This document shows positions 33,201-42,525 of a stretch of DNA of 64,000 nucleotides, piece after piece (positions within the stretch are counted from its first letter, which is position 1; each line of letters begins with the position of its first letter). The stretch is from Aradus depressus (lineage: Eukaryota > Arthropoda > Insecta > Hemiptera > Aradidae), in contig OY759220.1 of NCBI GenBank assembly GCA_963662175.1, positions 44,054,136 to 44,118,135 of the forward strand. Direction: 5' to 3'. The notes beneath the pieces were generated by a model. That model worked only from the letters and a program-made list of their open reading frames with translations. It made no database searches and had not been told where the DNA came from. The translations under genes and the position numbers were made by a program.

Positions 33201-33395
33201 TGCTCGTGCGGCGGGGTCGAGACCGCGGAGCACGTGGTCCTCGAATGTCCGCTGTACGACGGGCCTAGGGTGGAGTTGATACGCGGGACAGGATCGTATC
33301 TGGGACTCGACCTGCGGCAGCTGATGACGGAAACCGGCTACCCAATGTTCAGCCGATTTGTCGCCTCCTGGCGGAGAAAGAAGCAAGCATTTTGA
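30279..33395 (+). CDS. LINE ORF2: endonuclease/reverse transcriptase (R1 clade)
   Basis: 1038 codons, intact. APE-type endonuclease at residues about 8-228: QHNMN (N15), QEPY (E42), ADVN (D142, N144), HVD (D193) and SSDH (D217, H218), all catalytic positions present. Reverse transcriptase at about 465-735: GGAPGSD, KPGDRD, RPISLLPVFGK, FDIASAFDCAWWPAI (592-606), RGCPQGSVLGP (647-657), and YVDD (677-680) in place of the usual YADD/FADD. 'DISxAFDxAWWPxI' is typical of the R1 clade. The C-terminal zinc motif is CX1CX7HX4C (C975, C977, H985, C990). The protein nicks target DNA and primes cDNA from the nick. Start at 30279 chosen because of the overlap with the ORF1 stop and because QHNMN follows shortly. 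Confidence 0.96.
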   Translation: MANRMRGGLRLWQHNMNRRRIVADEVRQLVSSEGVQVLALQEPYCVRGSVAGLGTGHKIITGARSDERPMAAIVVTGPQVDVMALHHLSTSHIVVACIRHANASCYVISGYFPPSENIERQLGHLDLVLDSLSGRNVIVLADVNSWSVSWGSVRTDRRGDRLLDLIARHDLCIVNDPLSPPTFHGSNGVSHVDVTLVSSGLFRSVGSWSVREITSSDHSVLDVLLFDAHLPAVRPRDPRFATHKAISDAFVTAVAAYSCDDQWEGLRSSEPVGQIEDGVGRLSSILLRAADETIPKKVNRIRKVPWWSEDLTLAKKAVYRARRRFQRCQNQNPLQRVIRREEYRQLSKAYGRRVEAAKKESWRKFVEDESSKNPWGIPYRVAAGRLRPVAPVASIRVGNQYAMSLEEAGGMYLREAFPEDEPAEDSPSQRDIRNAARTWPDTGNAPDWDEIDLSLAVGRQKSGGAPGSDLIDAAIIKKAFPAIKSDLLLLYNSCLRRGHFPRTWKRALVCTFVKPGDRDLSLAGSHRPISLLPVFGKVLETLIFNGIRAQVHAFVSHRQFGGLRGRSAEDALMMLRADVENDRGKYALCVFFDIASAFDCAWWPAILTRLRAVGLPGNVFGLISSFLSDRSATMSQLYASTTVDVTRGCPQGSVLGPILFDGLLRDLEGRGYKAIAYVDDLVVTVHADSRAALTLRAQAAIDDIDNWCCANKLALSPSKTSALLMRGRTDARHPLVIKIHGRRIESPATVTYLGVRIGPGLNVTPHVVAIKERTTATFNALSCLARATWGLGYSACRIIYTGVFEAVARYAAAGWWHRPTKRRRVILVQAQRAALLRVTKAYRTVSTAALQVLAGAPPIDLVLDGAVASYYCRRNLPLGEEKDEPLRLALEEEMRGQSRPERCRDIVQEWIVEKWQQRWSRSSDGRTTYAYLPEIRVRLDSTWILPDHLMSQILSGHGDFNSKLFFFKRKNNPNCSCGGVETAEHVVLECPLYDGPRVELIRGTGSYLGLDLRQLMTETGYPMFSRFVASWRRKKQAF

Positions 33396-33694
33396 CCCTG
33401 CGCCGGGGAGGCCTGCAGTCGTCCCCGGCACCGTAACGAACCACAATTAGCGATCGCCCTACATTTATCCCGAGCTCTCTCGGGCCGCCAAGAAAATTAA
33501 GGTGGGCTGGGAGTGACCGCTGATGGTCGCAGATGGTCGGCAGCGGTCGCTCCTAGCCTACCACAGCATCAGATGTTCTGCATTTTTAATTATGTACTTA
33601 TTTAGTATTAATTTTGTAAATAAATTTGTTAGGCCTCTCTTTTTCCCCGACGATTCGGCGATGGTGTCGTGGCCTCCAACGGAGGTCGGCAACC

Positions 33695-33747
<53 letters not shown>
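33396..33747 (+). other. LINE 3' UTR and poly(A) tail
   Basis: GC-rich 3' UTR of about 300 bp, then about 52 A. Many R1-clade elements lack a long poly(A), so the tail is worth noting. Confidence 0.85.
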
Positions 33748-33751
<4 letters not shown>

Positions 33752-33762
33752 GGGCTAAAGGG
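33748..33762. repeat. Right target-site duplication of the LINE
   Basis: GAGGGGGCTAAAGGG, copy of 29993-30007. Confidence 0.7.
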
Positions 33763-33764
33763 GA

Positions 33765-33905
33765 GGGGGGATCAGGAGGGAGTCTTAACACAAAAACTGT
33801 AATAACTGTCGTAATGATTATACGAGTACTGACACGAAGTTTCATACGTGCATTCAAAGCCTTAGAAGGAGGACATCTTTTATGTTTCAGCGGAATCAGC
33901 TAAAG
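33765..33905 (+). repeat. Family A segment, duplicated from 29.7 kb
   Basis: GGAGTCTTAACACAAAAACT to TTTCAGCGGAATCAGCTAAA is nearly identical to about 29707-29850, with few changes. The pre-insertion locus was thus a tandem duplication of [family A part + G-rich array], split by the LINE. Confidence 0.8.
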
Positions 33906-34072
33906 GGGAGGGGGGATTAGGGGATTAGAGGGGGCTCAAGGGGAGGGGGATTAGAGGGGGCTCAAGGGGAGGGGGATTAGAGGGGGCTCAAGGGGAGGGG
34001 GATTAGAGGGGGCTCAAGGGAAGGGGGGATTAGAGGGGGCTAAAGGGAAGGGGGGATTAGAGGGGGCTCAAG
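33903..34072. repeat. G-rich minisatellite (right array)
   Basis: Same GGGGAGGGGGATTAGAGGGG-type unit of about 26 bp, about 6-7 copies, mostly the CTCAA variant. Confidence 0.9.
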
Positions 34073-34189
34073 GAAAAAAAAAACCCAATAACTGCCGATG
34101 TAATGAATATATTGTAATGTAATTAATGTGCGACCTGTTTCATCGATTTATTTTATAATAAATAACATAGAAGAAAAATATATATTTGA

Positions 34190-34395
34190 GTTTGGAAAAT
34201 ACCCTTTGGAACAATGGCGATTTGGTTGAAAATGAAAGGGATACTGGAATCCTCATGATAAATTTCGTGCCGACACAAACTTCGTCAGTTATTCGGATTT
34301 TTGTGTTATGCCCCCCTCTTTGAAGAAAGGCAGAAGCCCAGAAGACACGCCGACATTTATTTTCTTTGGTTTCAGGAAACATGAAATTTTAAACA
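34190..34395 (-). repeat. Family A, diverged fragment
   Basis: TTTGGTTGAAAATGAAAGGG, AAATTTCGTGCCGACACAA, CGTCAGTTATTCGGATTTTTG, AGGAAACATGAAATTTTAAA. Confidence 0.5.
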
Positions 34396-34610
34396 ACAAA
34401 TTTATGATTTATTACAACTTCTCGTTCAAACTTCAAGAAGTAAAAATATATAAAATTGTTTTAAAGATTATTATTACTTCGTATGTACTTACACAAACGA
34501 TTCCGGAGCGGTAATGCATTGACACTTACCTGTAAAAAAAACAAAACAAACAGAATAGTTGTTAGTGAAACGAAATTAACAGTCAACTTAATGACAGAAG
34601 ATTTCGAAAA

Positions 34611-34703
34611 GGGCACCGGTAGCCCAGAGGTAGTGTGCTAGCCTACTGAGTTCAAGATCGTGGGTTCGAAACCCGCAATTTTCTGGGAAGTAAAAAAAAC
34701 CTT
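34611..34703 (+). mobile_element. SINE fragment (tRNA-like head)
   Basis: Plus strand. GGGCACCGGTAGCCCAGAGG (A box), GAGTTCAAGATCGTGGGTTC, GAAACCC (B box), then CTGGGAAGTAAAAAAAACCT. Stops before the body. Not a tRNA gene: no acceptor-stem closure. Confidence 0.75.
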
Positions 34704-35828
34704 GACACGAACATTTTGTAAAATACTGCTTATAAATATGACCCAAACAAAAAAAATTCATCGGGTAAAAATTGTAAATAAAACTGAAAGGTACATTTTA
34801 TGTAAAATACAATTTTTCGCCCGGTTTCGGTCGCTCGGTTTGCGAAATTCATGTCGAAAACCGTCGGCTTGATTTACACGAAAACGGTTACTCCTATCGA
34901 AAGTAAGTTTAAATTGTAACTCATGTAAAATATATTCTTATTGTCGTTTTTTTTTTTTTTTTTTTTTTTTTTAAGTAAAAAAATTAGGTATATATAATAT
35001 GTGCATAACAGGACATAATGATTGTTATACCAACTCTTTTTGTACAGATAACTCTTCCTGCGATTAATTTCATACTGGTATTACTGGGTATATGGTAGTA
35101 CGCTGCACATTACTCTCATATAGGCAGTGGTGTCAGAAAGAGGGGGGGAGAGAGTGATTTGTATAAGAGTGGTTGCTATAAAAAAAAAACCAAATCACAT
35201 CACATGATATGTGGTAAATATATGTTTACGTTGGATTTAATGCTGCATAAACTGCCATGGTTATTATACGGGCTATCTACGGGAGGCCACTCCATCTACA
35301 CTATGTGTAGTCCCGGCAATTAAAATTTTAAGTTTGCCAACAATTTGGATAAGAACCCTGATCTCTTCGTATTGAAGGGCACGACATAACCTACTCCGAC
35401 ATTGGAACTCAATTTTTCAAAACGTGAAATTTCGTAAATTTTTCAGTGACAGATACACTATTTACTAATATAGTGAGATGCACATTTATTCTTAAATACA
35501 CATTGTGCAGTAGATAGATATACATATTTCAATGGTTATCTCTGCAGCTTATTGCATTAATAATTAATAATCACAGATTTAGCAAGCAGATTGCATTATA
35601 TCCGCTCCAGTAAGTCTAACGGAACTAATGTACATTAATCTCTGGGGTAATATTTGATCCATGTTTGCCTCCTCTAATCTCCTCGTTGAAGCCGACCACA
35701 GACTTGGCGTAATGGTATAGATAGCTCGTCCTTTCTGCCCCAGTTGGGAATACTTGAGGGCGTTAAGTCAGACAAACAAACAATCTATACTAATATATAA
35801 AAGAAAAAGTTTTGTTTGTGTTCGTTAC
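34704..35828. other. AT-rich stretch, no gene recognised
   Basis: A T tract of about 25 near 34949-34972. Otherwise unique-looking sequence without supported ORFs. Confidence 0.4.
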
Positions 35829-36269
35829 TATGACTCATGCCCGGGCTTTAACTACGTCATATCGCCTACTACCGGAGCGCTCTTTCGTCACTCTGGTGGG
35901 CATGAGCCCGACTCTACTGTGGGAGTCCTAAATTTTGCTTATCAGTAGGATGGGTTGGAAGATGCTCTCCCTACCTCTGAGGAGGGTATTGAGGGATTGA
36001 GGTAGGGATGTACGACTGTGGGTGATTCAGAGCTAGGGAGAATGATGACGTCAGAGATCGCTGGTTGGAGCTAAATGGGCCTACGATCACTCCTCCTCCT
36101 CCTCACATCGTACAGGCTCGGGACCATCACTTAACGTCCCATCCGAAGGACGGCGTGCTTAAGTTTATTTTACCTCCCAAATAAAATAAACAAAGGACCT
36201 CGGCCGGGTTGCGAACCCATGATCTTGAGCTCAGAAGGCAAGCACGCAGACCACTGAGCTACCGGCCCC
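35829..36269 (-). mobile_element. SINE with 150-bp insertion
   Basis: Minus strand, both ends present: CATGCCCGGGCTTTAACTAC on the left and GACCACTGAGCTACCGGCCC on the right. About 155 bp of unrelated sequence (about 35950-36103, ending in CTCCTCCTCCTCCTC) interrupts the body between AAATTTTGCTTA and CATCGTACAGGCTCGGGACC. Confidence 0.85.
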
Positions 36270-36787
36270 TTGTTTTGTTTGTGTATTTGAGGTAATCCGA
36301 TAATTCTTACACCACTGAATAGCTTATTTCTTTCATAGGGTCCTACATCTTCACGCTTTATCATAATGACGCTGAGTACTTATGGTAAAAGTGAAGCAAG
36401 ACGTAGGAGAAACGACCGTCCGGACGCCATTTAGTGCATATACGGCCTAAATCAAAATAATGTATGGAAGAATAATAGGAAAGAAATAGTTCAAAAAAAA
36501 AGTCTGAGAAAGCACTATTAAATCTATAGATTTGTCTGTCCGTGTATTTGTAACAAGTTGGAGCAAAAACAACAGAACCAATTTTGATGAAATTTCACCC
36601 GGTTCAAACATAGACCATTTGGCATTTCCAAAATTTGAACTGTAGGAGGGGGGGGGGGACCGAAACATAAAATAGCTCTTTAACCGCTTACTTTTCGTCG
36701 TTAATTAACGAAATGTAGTAAACCAAAAAATATATCATATGAAACTTTCAACGTTTTGATTATATCTATATATTGGGGGGAAGGAGT
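36270..36787. other. No supported gene
   Basis: The segment near 36535-36670 (GTCTGTCCGTGTATTTGTAAC) is reminiscent of dispersed repeats at 47.9-48.2 kb ('aacaaactttgttc' and poly-G context). No ORF recognised. Confidence 0.35.
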
Positions 36788-36917
36788 AACATAAAGTTAC
36801 TAACCGGGCAGATAACGTTACTAACCTTCTTAAAGTTGCTAACCTTCTTGAAGTTACTAACCGGGCAGATAACGTTACTAACCTTCTTAAAGTTGCTAAC
36901 CTACCTAAAGTTACTCC
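36788..36917. repeat. Tandem repeat, about 56 bp with 17-18 bp sub-units
   Basis: AAAGTTACTAACCGGGCAGA, AACGTTACTAACCTTCTT and AAAGTTGCTAACCTTCTT recur twice in order. The sub-unit is GTTRCTAACC. Confidence 0.85.
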
Positions 36918-37394
36918 GGGTGAAAAGACCCCAAGAGATCTACCAATGTATTAGCGAGATTTTAGATCGCTTCTCCTATCAGTTCTTCAGATAGCGCAGG
37001 CGCAGAAAGGTGAAGGTTGAGAGCTCCAATTTTTTTTTATCTTCTTGAATGTTTTCCTGAATGTCAAACATTCAAAATTCTTCTAACAATTGCTAAGTAG
37101 TTTAAACGAAAACAATCAAAAATGTTGTTAAATGTGCTCCAGCGAGGTAAAAAGAAATCGGAACAGAAAGATTAAAAAAAAAAAAAAAACATGTTCCAGT
37201 AGCGGAACGAATAGAAGGAACTGTTCCGTAGTTTTGCTGGAACGGTCCGTCACTAACCGAGATCACTTTGTGAACCACAAATTTGTGATGTGACACTGTT
37301 CCTGATAAAAAATATAACATTCATATTTCCTCCAATACGGTTACATAATCTGATAATTCAAAAATGTTGAGTTGTGTCACATTTCTTGTGAATG

Positions 37395-38246
37395 TCTAGA
37401 CAGGTTCATGAACAGCCACAACCTTGGATTCCATTGTGCTAGACCTTAGCGTGGGGGGGAGGGGGGGGGGGGAGGCGAAACTGACAATGAGCTATCAGAT
37501 GATCTTGTATCCACGAAACCGAATGACGGTCCCTTCAGAGGGCACACCTAGCCTCCCATGTCTAGACAGGTTCATGAACAGCCACAACCTTGGATTCCAT
37601 TGTGCTAGACCTTAGCGTGGGGGGGAGGGGGGGGGGGGGGAGGCGAAACTGACAATGAGCTCTCTATCAGATGATCTTGTATCCACGAAACCGAATGACG
37701 GTCCCTTCAGAGGGCACACCTAGCCTCCCATGTCTAGACAGGTTCATGAACAGCCACACCTTGGATTCCATTGTGCTAGACCTTAGCGTGGGGAGGAGGG
37801 GGGAGGGGGGGAGGCGAAACTGACAATGCGCTCTCTATCGGATGATCTTGTATTCACGAAACCGAATGACGGTCCCTTCAGAGGGCACACCTAGCCTCCC
37901 ATGTCTAGACAGGTTCATGAACAGCCACAACCTTGGATTCCATTGTGCTAGACCTTAGCGTGGGGGGGAGGGGGGGGGGGAGGCGAAACTGACAATGAGC
38001 TCTCTATCAGATGATCTTGTATCCACGAAACGGAATGACGGTCCCTTCAGAGGGCACACCTAGCCTCCCATGTCTACACAGGTTCATGAACAGCCACAAC
38101 CTTGGATTCCATTGTGCTAGACCTTAGCGTGGGGAGGAGGGGGGAGGGGGGGGAGGCGAAACTGACAATGCGCTCTCTATCGGATGATCTTGTATTCACG
38201 AAACCGAATGACGGTCCCTTAAGAGGGCACACCTAGCCTCCCATGT
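37395..38246. repeat. 166-172 bp satellite, 5 copies
   Basis: TCTAGACAGGTTCATGAACA starts at 37395, 37561, 37733 and 37904, and as TCTACACAGG at 38073. Each unit has a G-rich block of variable length and ACGAAACCGAATGACGGTCC. Two sub-types alternate: pure G block with ATCAGATG and ATCCACG, versus GGGGAGGAGGGG with ATCGGATG and ATTCACG. Confidence 0.95.
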
Positions 38247-38650
38247 CTAGCTAGAAAAGGAACAAGAAACCATCAAATGAGTCTTCTTGATAAAATGCAT
38301 AGTGTAGTCCCGACCTGAAGCAGCCTGTCTGCAACTGCAACCGGCCTTGTGGGTGTTGCAACCGTGACCATGAGGGATTGCACAACTGCAGCCAGCCGGG
38401 TGCACCGCAAGGACACTCCCCCAAGGCTTCACTTCTGCGACCTACGAAAACTACCATTATATTTTCATTTAAAATGCCCCCAAAAACACGATTAGGAAGG
38501 AGGGGAGGGGGGAGGGGGGGGGGGGGGGTCATTCAAACTCCCAGGGCATCCGCATGCCAATCTCCTAACTTCCTTAGTATTATGAATTTTGAGATGTGGT
38601 TTTCTGCATTCGGCCCATCTTTAGATCAAGTTTTTAGACACGCAGACAAA
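38247..38650. other. Unique-looking stretch between two arrays
   Basis: Contains a G-rich run near 38496-38528 and a plus-strand open frame that continues into the 27-bp array. No independent evidence for coding. Confidence 0.35.
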
Positions 38651-39163
38651 TGTGGAATGGGCTTAACAGAGGAAGAATGTGGAATGGGCTTAACAGAGGA
38701 AGAATGTGGAATGGGCTTAACAGAGGAAGAATGTGGAATGGGCTTAACAGAGGAAGAATGTGGAATGGGCTTAACAGAGGAAGAATGTGGAATGGGCTTA
38801 ACAGAGGAAGAATGTGGAATGGGCTTAACAGAGGAAGAATGTGGAATGGGCTTAACAGAGGAAGAATGTGGAATGGGCTTAACAGAGGAAGAATGTGGAA
38901 TGGGCTTAACAGAGGAAGAATGTGGAATGGGCTTAACAGAGGAAGAATGTGGAATGGGCTTAACAGAGGAAGAATGTGGAATGGGCTTAACAGAGGAAGA
39001 ATGTGGAATGGGCTTAACAGAGGAAGAATGTGGAATGGGCTTTACAGAGGAAGAATGTAGAATGGGCTTAACAGAGGAAGAATGTGGAATGGGCTTAACA
39101 GAGGAAGAATGTGGAATGGGCTTAACAGAGGAAGAATGTGGAATGGGCTTAACAGAGGAAGAA
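38651..39163 (+). repeat. 27-bp minisatellite, 19 copies, in-frame
   Basis: TGTGGAATGGGCTTAACAGA + GGAAGAA, 19 units. Because 27 is a multiple of 3, a frame stays open throughout and would encode 19 copies of CGMGLTEEE, ending at TGA 39164-39166. The open frame begins at 38378. Another frame encodes WNGLNRGRM repeats. Only three units vary (a T for A, an A for G, giving F and R). Coding is possible but unsupported: no signal, domain or splice context. Confidence 0.95.
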
Positions 39164-39270
39164 TGATGACATAATCTACACTAATTGATATTTGTGAGAT
39201 TTTACCTTTCCGGACCCTTCAGAAACCCAATGATGTTATAGTTATATATTTGAACACTTATAGTATACAT

Positions 39271-39530
39271 AAACCGGGCCGAAGCTCTTAGTTTATTTTA
39301 TCTGAAAGGTAAAAAAAATAGCATGTCGTCCTTCGGACGGGACGTTAAACGATGATCCCGAGCCTGTGCGAAGTTCGTTAAAGATCCCTTACCCTAAGTG
39401 AATAAACTTAGGTAGACAAAATTTAGGACTCCCACAGTAGAGTCGGGCTCATGTCCACCAGATCGATGAATGAGCGCTCTGGTAGTAGGCGATATGACCT
39501 CGTAGTTAAAGCCCGGGCGTGAGTATGGTA
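39271..39530 (+). mobile_element. SINE, 5'-truncated
   Basis: Plus strand. Starts in the B-box region (AAACCGGGCCGAAGCTCTTA) and runs through the full body to GCCCGGGCGTGAGTATGGTA. Lacks the A box. Confidence 0.88.
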
Positions 39531-39712
39531 ACTTATAGTATGGACCATGAGACAACCAGACGAAGCCGGATTTTCAATTTTTTTTTTCGAGGAATTTTGA
39601 GGAGGGTGTAAAATAAGGGCTGACCCAGTTGATTGAATTTTTATGGAATTCAACAGGTAGCACCTGATAAGCCCGATTCAAACATGTGGAGCCTCAACAT
39701 TCAGAATATAAA

Positions 39713-39735
39713 CAGGGGGGGGGGGGGGGGGGGGA
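39713..39735. repeat. Poly-G tract
   Basis: About 21 consecutive G. Confidence 0.85.
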
Positions 39736-39882
39736 GTTAAATTTCATTAGGGGTTATTACCCTCCGCAGGGGGGTGTCTTGGTACAGACGGGTAACATCA
39801 GAACAATATACATGTAGGACGGTTGTACAGAACTTTAGTGAACAGTACATAGGTATTATGGTTGTTGTACCCTACCTCCCAA

Positions 39883-40927
39883 AGGTTTGCGAACTTGTGC
39901 CTCCCCCTGCCTACGCCACCTGAGGACGCCCCTCCACTGTTCGGCCGGCCACGGTGCAGTGTTGATGACCTTGCCACGCGCCGTCCTACAACTCCAGGCT
40001 AGTGCACTTAGGGTCATACTCTCCTCCCTAGACGGAACCAGTCACCACTCTACAAGGTAGACAAACTTGGGCCTCCACCTGCTTACGCCACTTGAGGACG
40101 CCCCTCCACTGTTCGGCCGGCCACGGTGCAGTGTTGATGACCTTGCCACGCGCCGTCCTACAACTCCAGGCTAGTGCACTTAGGGTCATACTCTCCTCCC
40201 TAGACGGAACCAATTACCACTCTACAAGGTAGACAAACTTGGGCCTCCCCCTGCCTACGCCACCTATGGGCGCCCCTCCACTGTTCGGCCGGCCACGGTG
40301 CAGTGTTGATGACCTTGCCACGCGCCGTCCTACAACTCCAGGCTAGTGCACTTAGGGTCATACTCTCCTCCCTAGACGGAACCAGTCACCACTCTACAAG
40401 GTAGACAAACTTGGGCCTCCACCTGCCTACGCCACCTATGGACGCCCCTCCACTGTTCGGCCGGCCACGGTGCAGTGTTGATGACCTTGCCACGCGCCGT
40501 CCTACAACTCTAGGCTAGTGCACTTAGGGTCATACTCTCCTCCCTAGACGGAACCAATCACCACTCTACAAGGTAAACAAACTTGGGCCTCCCCCTGCCT
40601 ACGCCACCTATGGACGCCCCTCCACTGTTCGGCCGGCCACGGTGCAGTGTTGATGACCTTGCCACGCGCCGTCCTACAACTCCAGGCTAGTGCACTTAGG
40701 GTCATACTCTCCTCCCTAGACGGAACCAATTACCACTCTACAAGGTAGAGAAACTTGGGCCTCCCCCTGCCTACGCCACCTGAGGACGCCCCTCCACTGT
40801 TCGGCCGGCCACGGTGCAGTGTTGATGACCTTGCCACGCGCCGTCCTACAACTCCAGGCTAGTGCACTTAGGGTCATACTCTCCTCCCTAGACGGAACCA
40901 ATTACCACCGCTCCCCAAGGTAGACGA
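39883..40927. repeat. 172-bp satellite, 6 copies
   Basis: Markers such as TGTTCGGCCGGCCACGGTGC recur at exactly 172 bp. Units begin near 39893, 40065, 40237, 40409, 40581 and 40753. GC-rich, near-identical, with variants at CTATGG or CTGAGG and at GTCACC, ATCACC or ATTACC. The unit length is close to one nucleosome repeat. Confidence 0.95.
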
Positions 40928-41195
40928 CCTTGTGTATGTCTGTCCTGTCTCCCTCTCTCTTCTCATCTCGCCCTGTCTCTATCCTGTTTCATCTAACATC
41001 TTTCACGTTAACCTCTTTCTCTTTACACGTGTGGGTCCTCTCATAATGACCCCACATAGTTGGAATCCCAAAAATAAAGACATACCCACCTCTTATACTT
41101 CCTATCAATTAGTGAACTCTTCCTGGTTCTTAGACATTTTTTCTTGAATATGTTTCTCTAAAAGTGAATCATGTTGATATAATTAGTACCCCCGA

Positions 41196-41541
41196 GGGCG
41201 CCGGTAGCTCAATGGTATGCGTACTTGATTTCTGAGCTCAAGAACGTGGGTTCGTAACCCGACCGAGGCCCTTAGTTTATTTTATCTGGGAGGTAAAATA
41301 AACTTAAGCACGCCGTCCTTCGGATGGGACGTTAAGCGATGGTCCCGAGCCTGTACGATGTCAGGTACTCGTTAAAGACCCCTACCCTAGATGAATAAAA
41401 ATTTAGGGTTGGTAAAATTTAGGACTCCCACAGTAGAGTCGGGCTCATGTCCACCAGAGTGACGAAAGAGCGCTCTGGTAGTAGGCGATATGACCTCGTT
41501 GTTAAAGCCCGGGCATGAGTCATAAAACCTAACCTAACCTA
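41196..41541 (+). mobile_element. SINE, full-length reference copy
   Basis: Plus strand, 346 bp. A box GGTAGCTCAATGG, B box GTGGGTTCGTAACCC, then TTTATTTTATCTGGGAGGTA, CGTCCTTCGGATGGGACGTT, AAGCGATGGTCCCGAGCC, AGGTACTCGTTAAAGACCCC, AGTAGAGTCGGGCTCATGTC, GAGCGCTCTGGTAGTAGGCG and GCCCGGGCATGAGTCATAAA. Tail ACCTAACCTAACCTA. Pol III internal promoter boxes are present. No ORF. Confidence 0.95.
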
Positions 41542-41551
41542 TAATATAATT

Positions 41552-42004
41552 GTAGGAATATTGAGGGTCAGTCAAAGATGGAAGAAAACAGGCAACATTA
41601 TTCAAACGCCAACATTTCGATATATTTTATATTATCATCAGGGCCTACAAAATGGGGGGGGGGGGGGGGGGGGGGGGGGAGAGAGAGAGAGAGAATCAAG
41701 ATTAGAATCACAATTAAACAAAATTAGTGTGTTGATAAACATTACTGAACATTGTAACAAGTTAAAAATTGAACCTGACTTACTATGAATACATTTCTAA
41801 CCGTTAAAATTAAATATAGATACATTATTAACCATAAACATGAAGGTACACTAATACAAATTAAAATTAAATATGAATACATTACTAAATATAAACATTA
41901 ATAATGGAAATAGACAAATAGGTGGAACATAATGAAGAGTCAAAATTAAACTGACTATGAATAAGCAGGGTTGGGGAGAAGGCATGACCCTCAATATTCC
42001 TACA
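41552..42004. mobile_element. Foldback element F4
   Basis: GTAGGAATATTGAGGGTCA (41552-41570) is mirrored by TGACCCTCAATATTCCTAC (41986-42004). The interior is AT-rich and has a run of about 24 G followed by (GA)n near 41655-41693. One hammerhead-like motif lies next to the left arm on the minus strand. The element sits immediately after a SINE tail. Confidence 0.7.
41607..41645 (-). ncRNA. Hammerhead-like motif (F4)
   Basis: Minus strand. GGCC, CTGATGA (41641-41635), TA, an AU stem (ATATA/TATAT), C, GAAA (41618-41615), TGT, T, GGCG. Helix I would be three pairs (GCC/GGC). Weaker than F1 but in the same order. Confidence 0.3.
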
Positions 42005-42283
42005 ACTAGAATCTACAGTCGCTAATCAACATCTATATAATATAATAAAAAAATTCAGACAAATCGAGCCAAGATGAGGGTGAGATCATAAGGAGATACA
42101 TTAAAATTATTATTACTGTCAATAGAATGAATATATCAGCTAAATAAGATTATATTCTCAAGCAAAACTGGCAAACGATATAGACAGAGCGGAAAATTTA
42201 TAGAGTGATAAAAATAAAACTGAAAGACTGACAGGAAAACGGCAGAACCTAGTTATCTTCTTGTGTGACCTTACTTTAATATA

Positions 42284-42297
42284 TATAGGCTACATGA
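42284..42297. repeat. Left TSD of SINE
   Basis: TATAGGCTACATGA, repeated at 42526-42539. Confidence 0.92.
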
Positions 42298-42525
42298 GGG
42301 CGCCGGTAGCTCAGTGGTATGCGTGCTTGACTTCTGAGCTCAAGGTCGTGCCCCGATCCCGAGCCTGTCGATGTCAAGACCCATGCCCTTAGGTGAATAA
42401 AAATTTAGGACTCCCACAGTAGAGTCGGGCTCATGTCCACCAGAGTGACGAAAGAGCGCTCTGGTAGTAGGCGATATGACCTCGTAGTTAAAGCCCGGGC
42501 ATGAGTCATAAAACCTAACCTAACC
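42298..42525 (+). mobile_element. SINE, internally deleted, with 14-bp TSD
   Basis: Starts GGGCGCCGGTAGCTCAGTGG and ends CATAAAACCTAACCTAACC. The segment between AAGGTCGTG and CCCGATCCCGAGCC has lost about 110 bp, including the B box. The exact TSD fixes both ends and shows that the (ACCTA)n tail belongs to the element. Recent. Confidence 0.95.

Larger units (their letters stand above)
30008..33747 (+). mobile_element. R1-clade LINE, 5'-truncated, with TSD
   Basis: The element begins in mid-ORF1 (30008), carries a complete ORF2, about 300 bp of 3' UTR and a poly(A) of about 52 (33696-33747). The 15-bp GAGGGGGCTAAAGGG at 29993-30007 recurs at 33748-33762, directly after the poly(A), as a target-site duplication. 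GC-rich codons contrast with the AT-rich host sequence. 5' truncation, A-tail and TSD are the hallmarks of target-primed reverse transcription. An intact ORF2 points to recent insertion. Confidence 0.95.

Noticed and set aside
30435..33446. Several minus-strand and alternate-frame ORFs inside the LINE
   Set aside because: Shadows of the GC-rich ORF2. None has a recognisable domain.
33523..33903. ORFs running through the poly(A) near 33.7 kb
   Set aside because: Poly-Lys or poly-Phe frames caused by the LINE tail.
34611..34703. Possible tRNA gene (A and B boxes present)
   Set aside because: It is a SINE head: the acceptor stem does not close, and the SINE-specific CTGGGAAGTAAA block follows. 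The same holds for the heads at 41.2, 42.3, 43.3, 53.1 and 55.8 kb.
37840..38060. Hammerhead core in the 168-bp satellite (ATCAGATGATCTT...ACGAAACC)
   Set aside because: The conserved CTGANGA reads CAGATGA, and the bases before GAAA cannot form a stem.
38378..39166. 262-codon ORF as a gene
   Set aside because: Mostly the 27-bp minisatellite plus a G-rich tract. No domain, signal or splice support, so kept only as a finding.
38651..40927. CRISPR-like array
   Set aside because: Units are contiguous tandem repeats without unique spacers, in a eukaryotic context.
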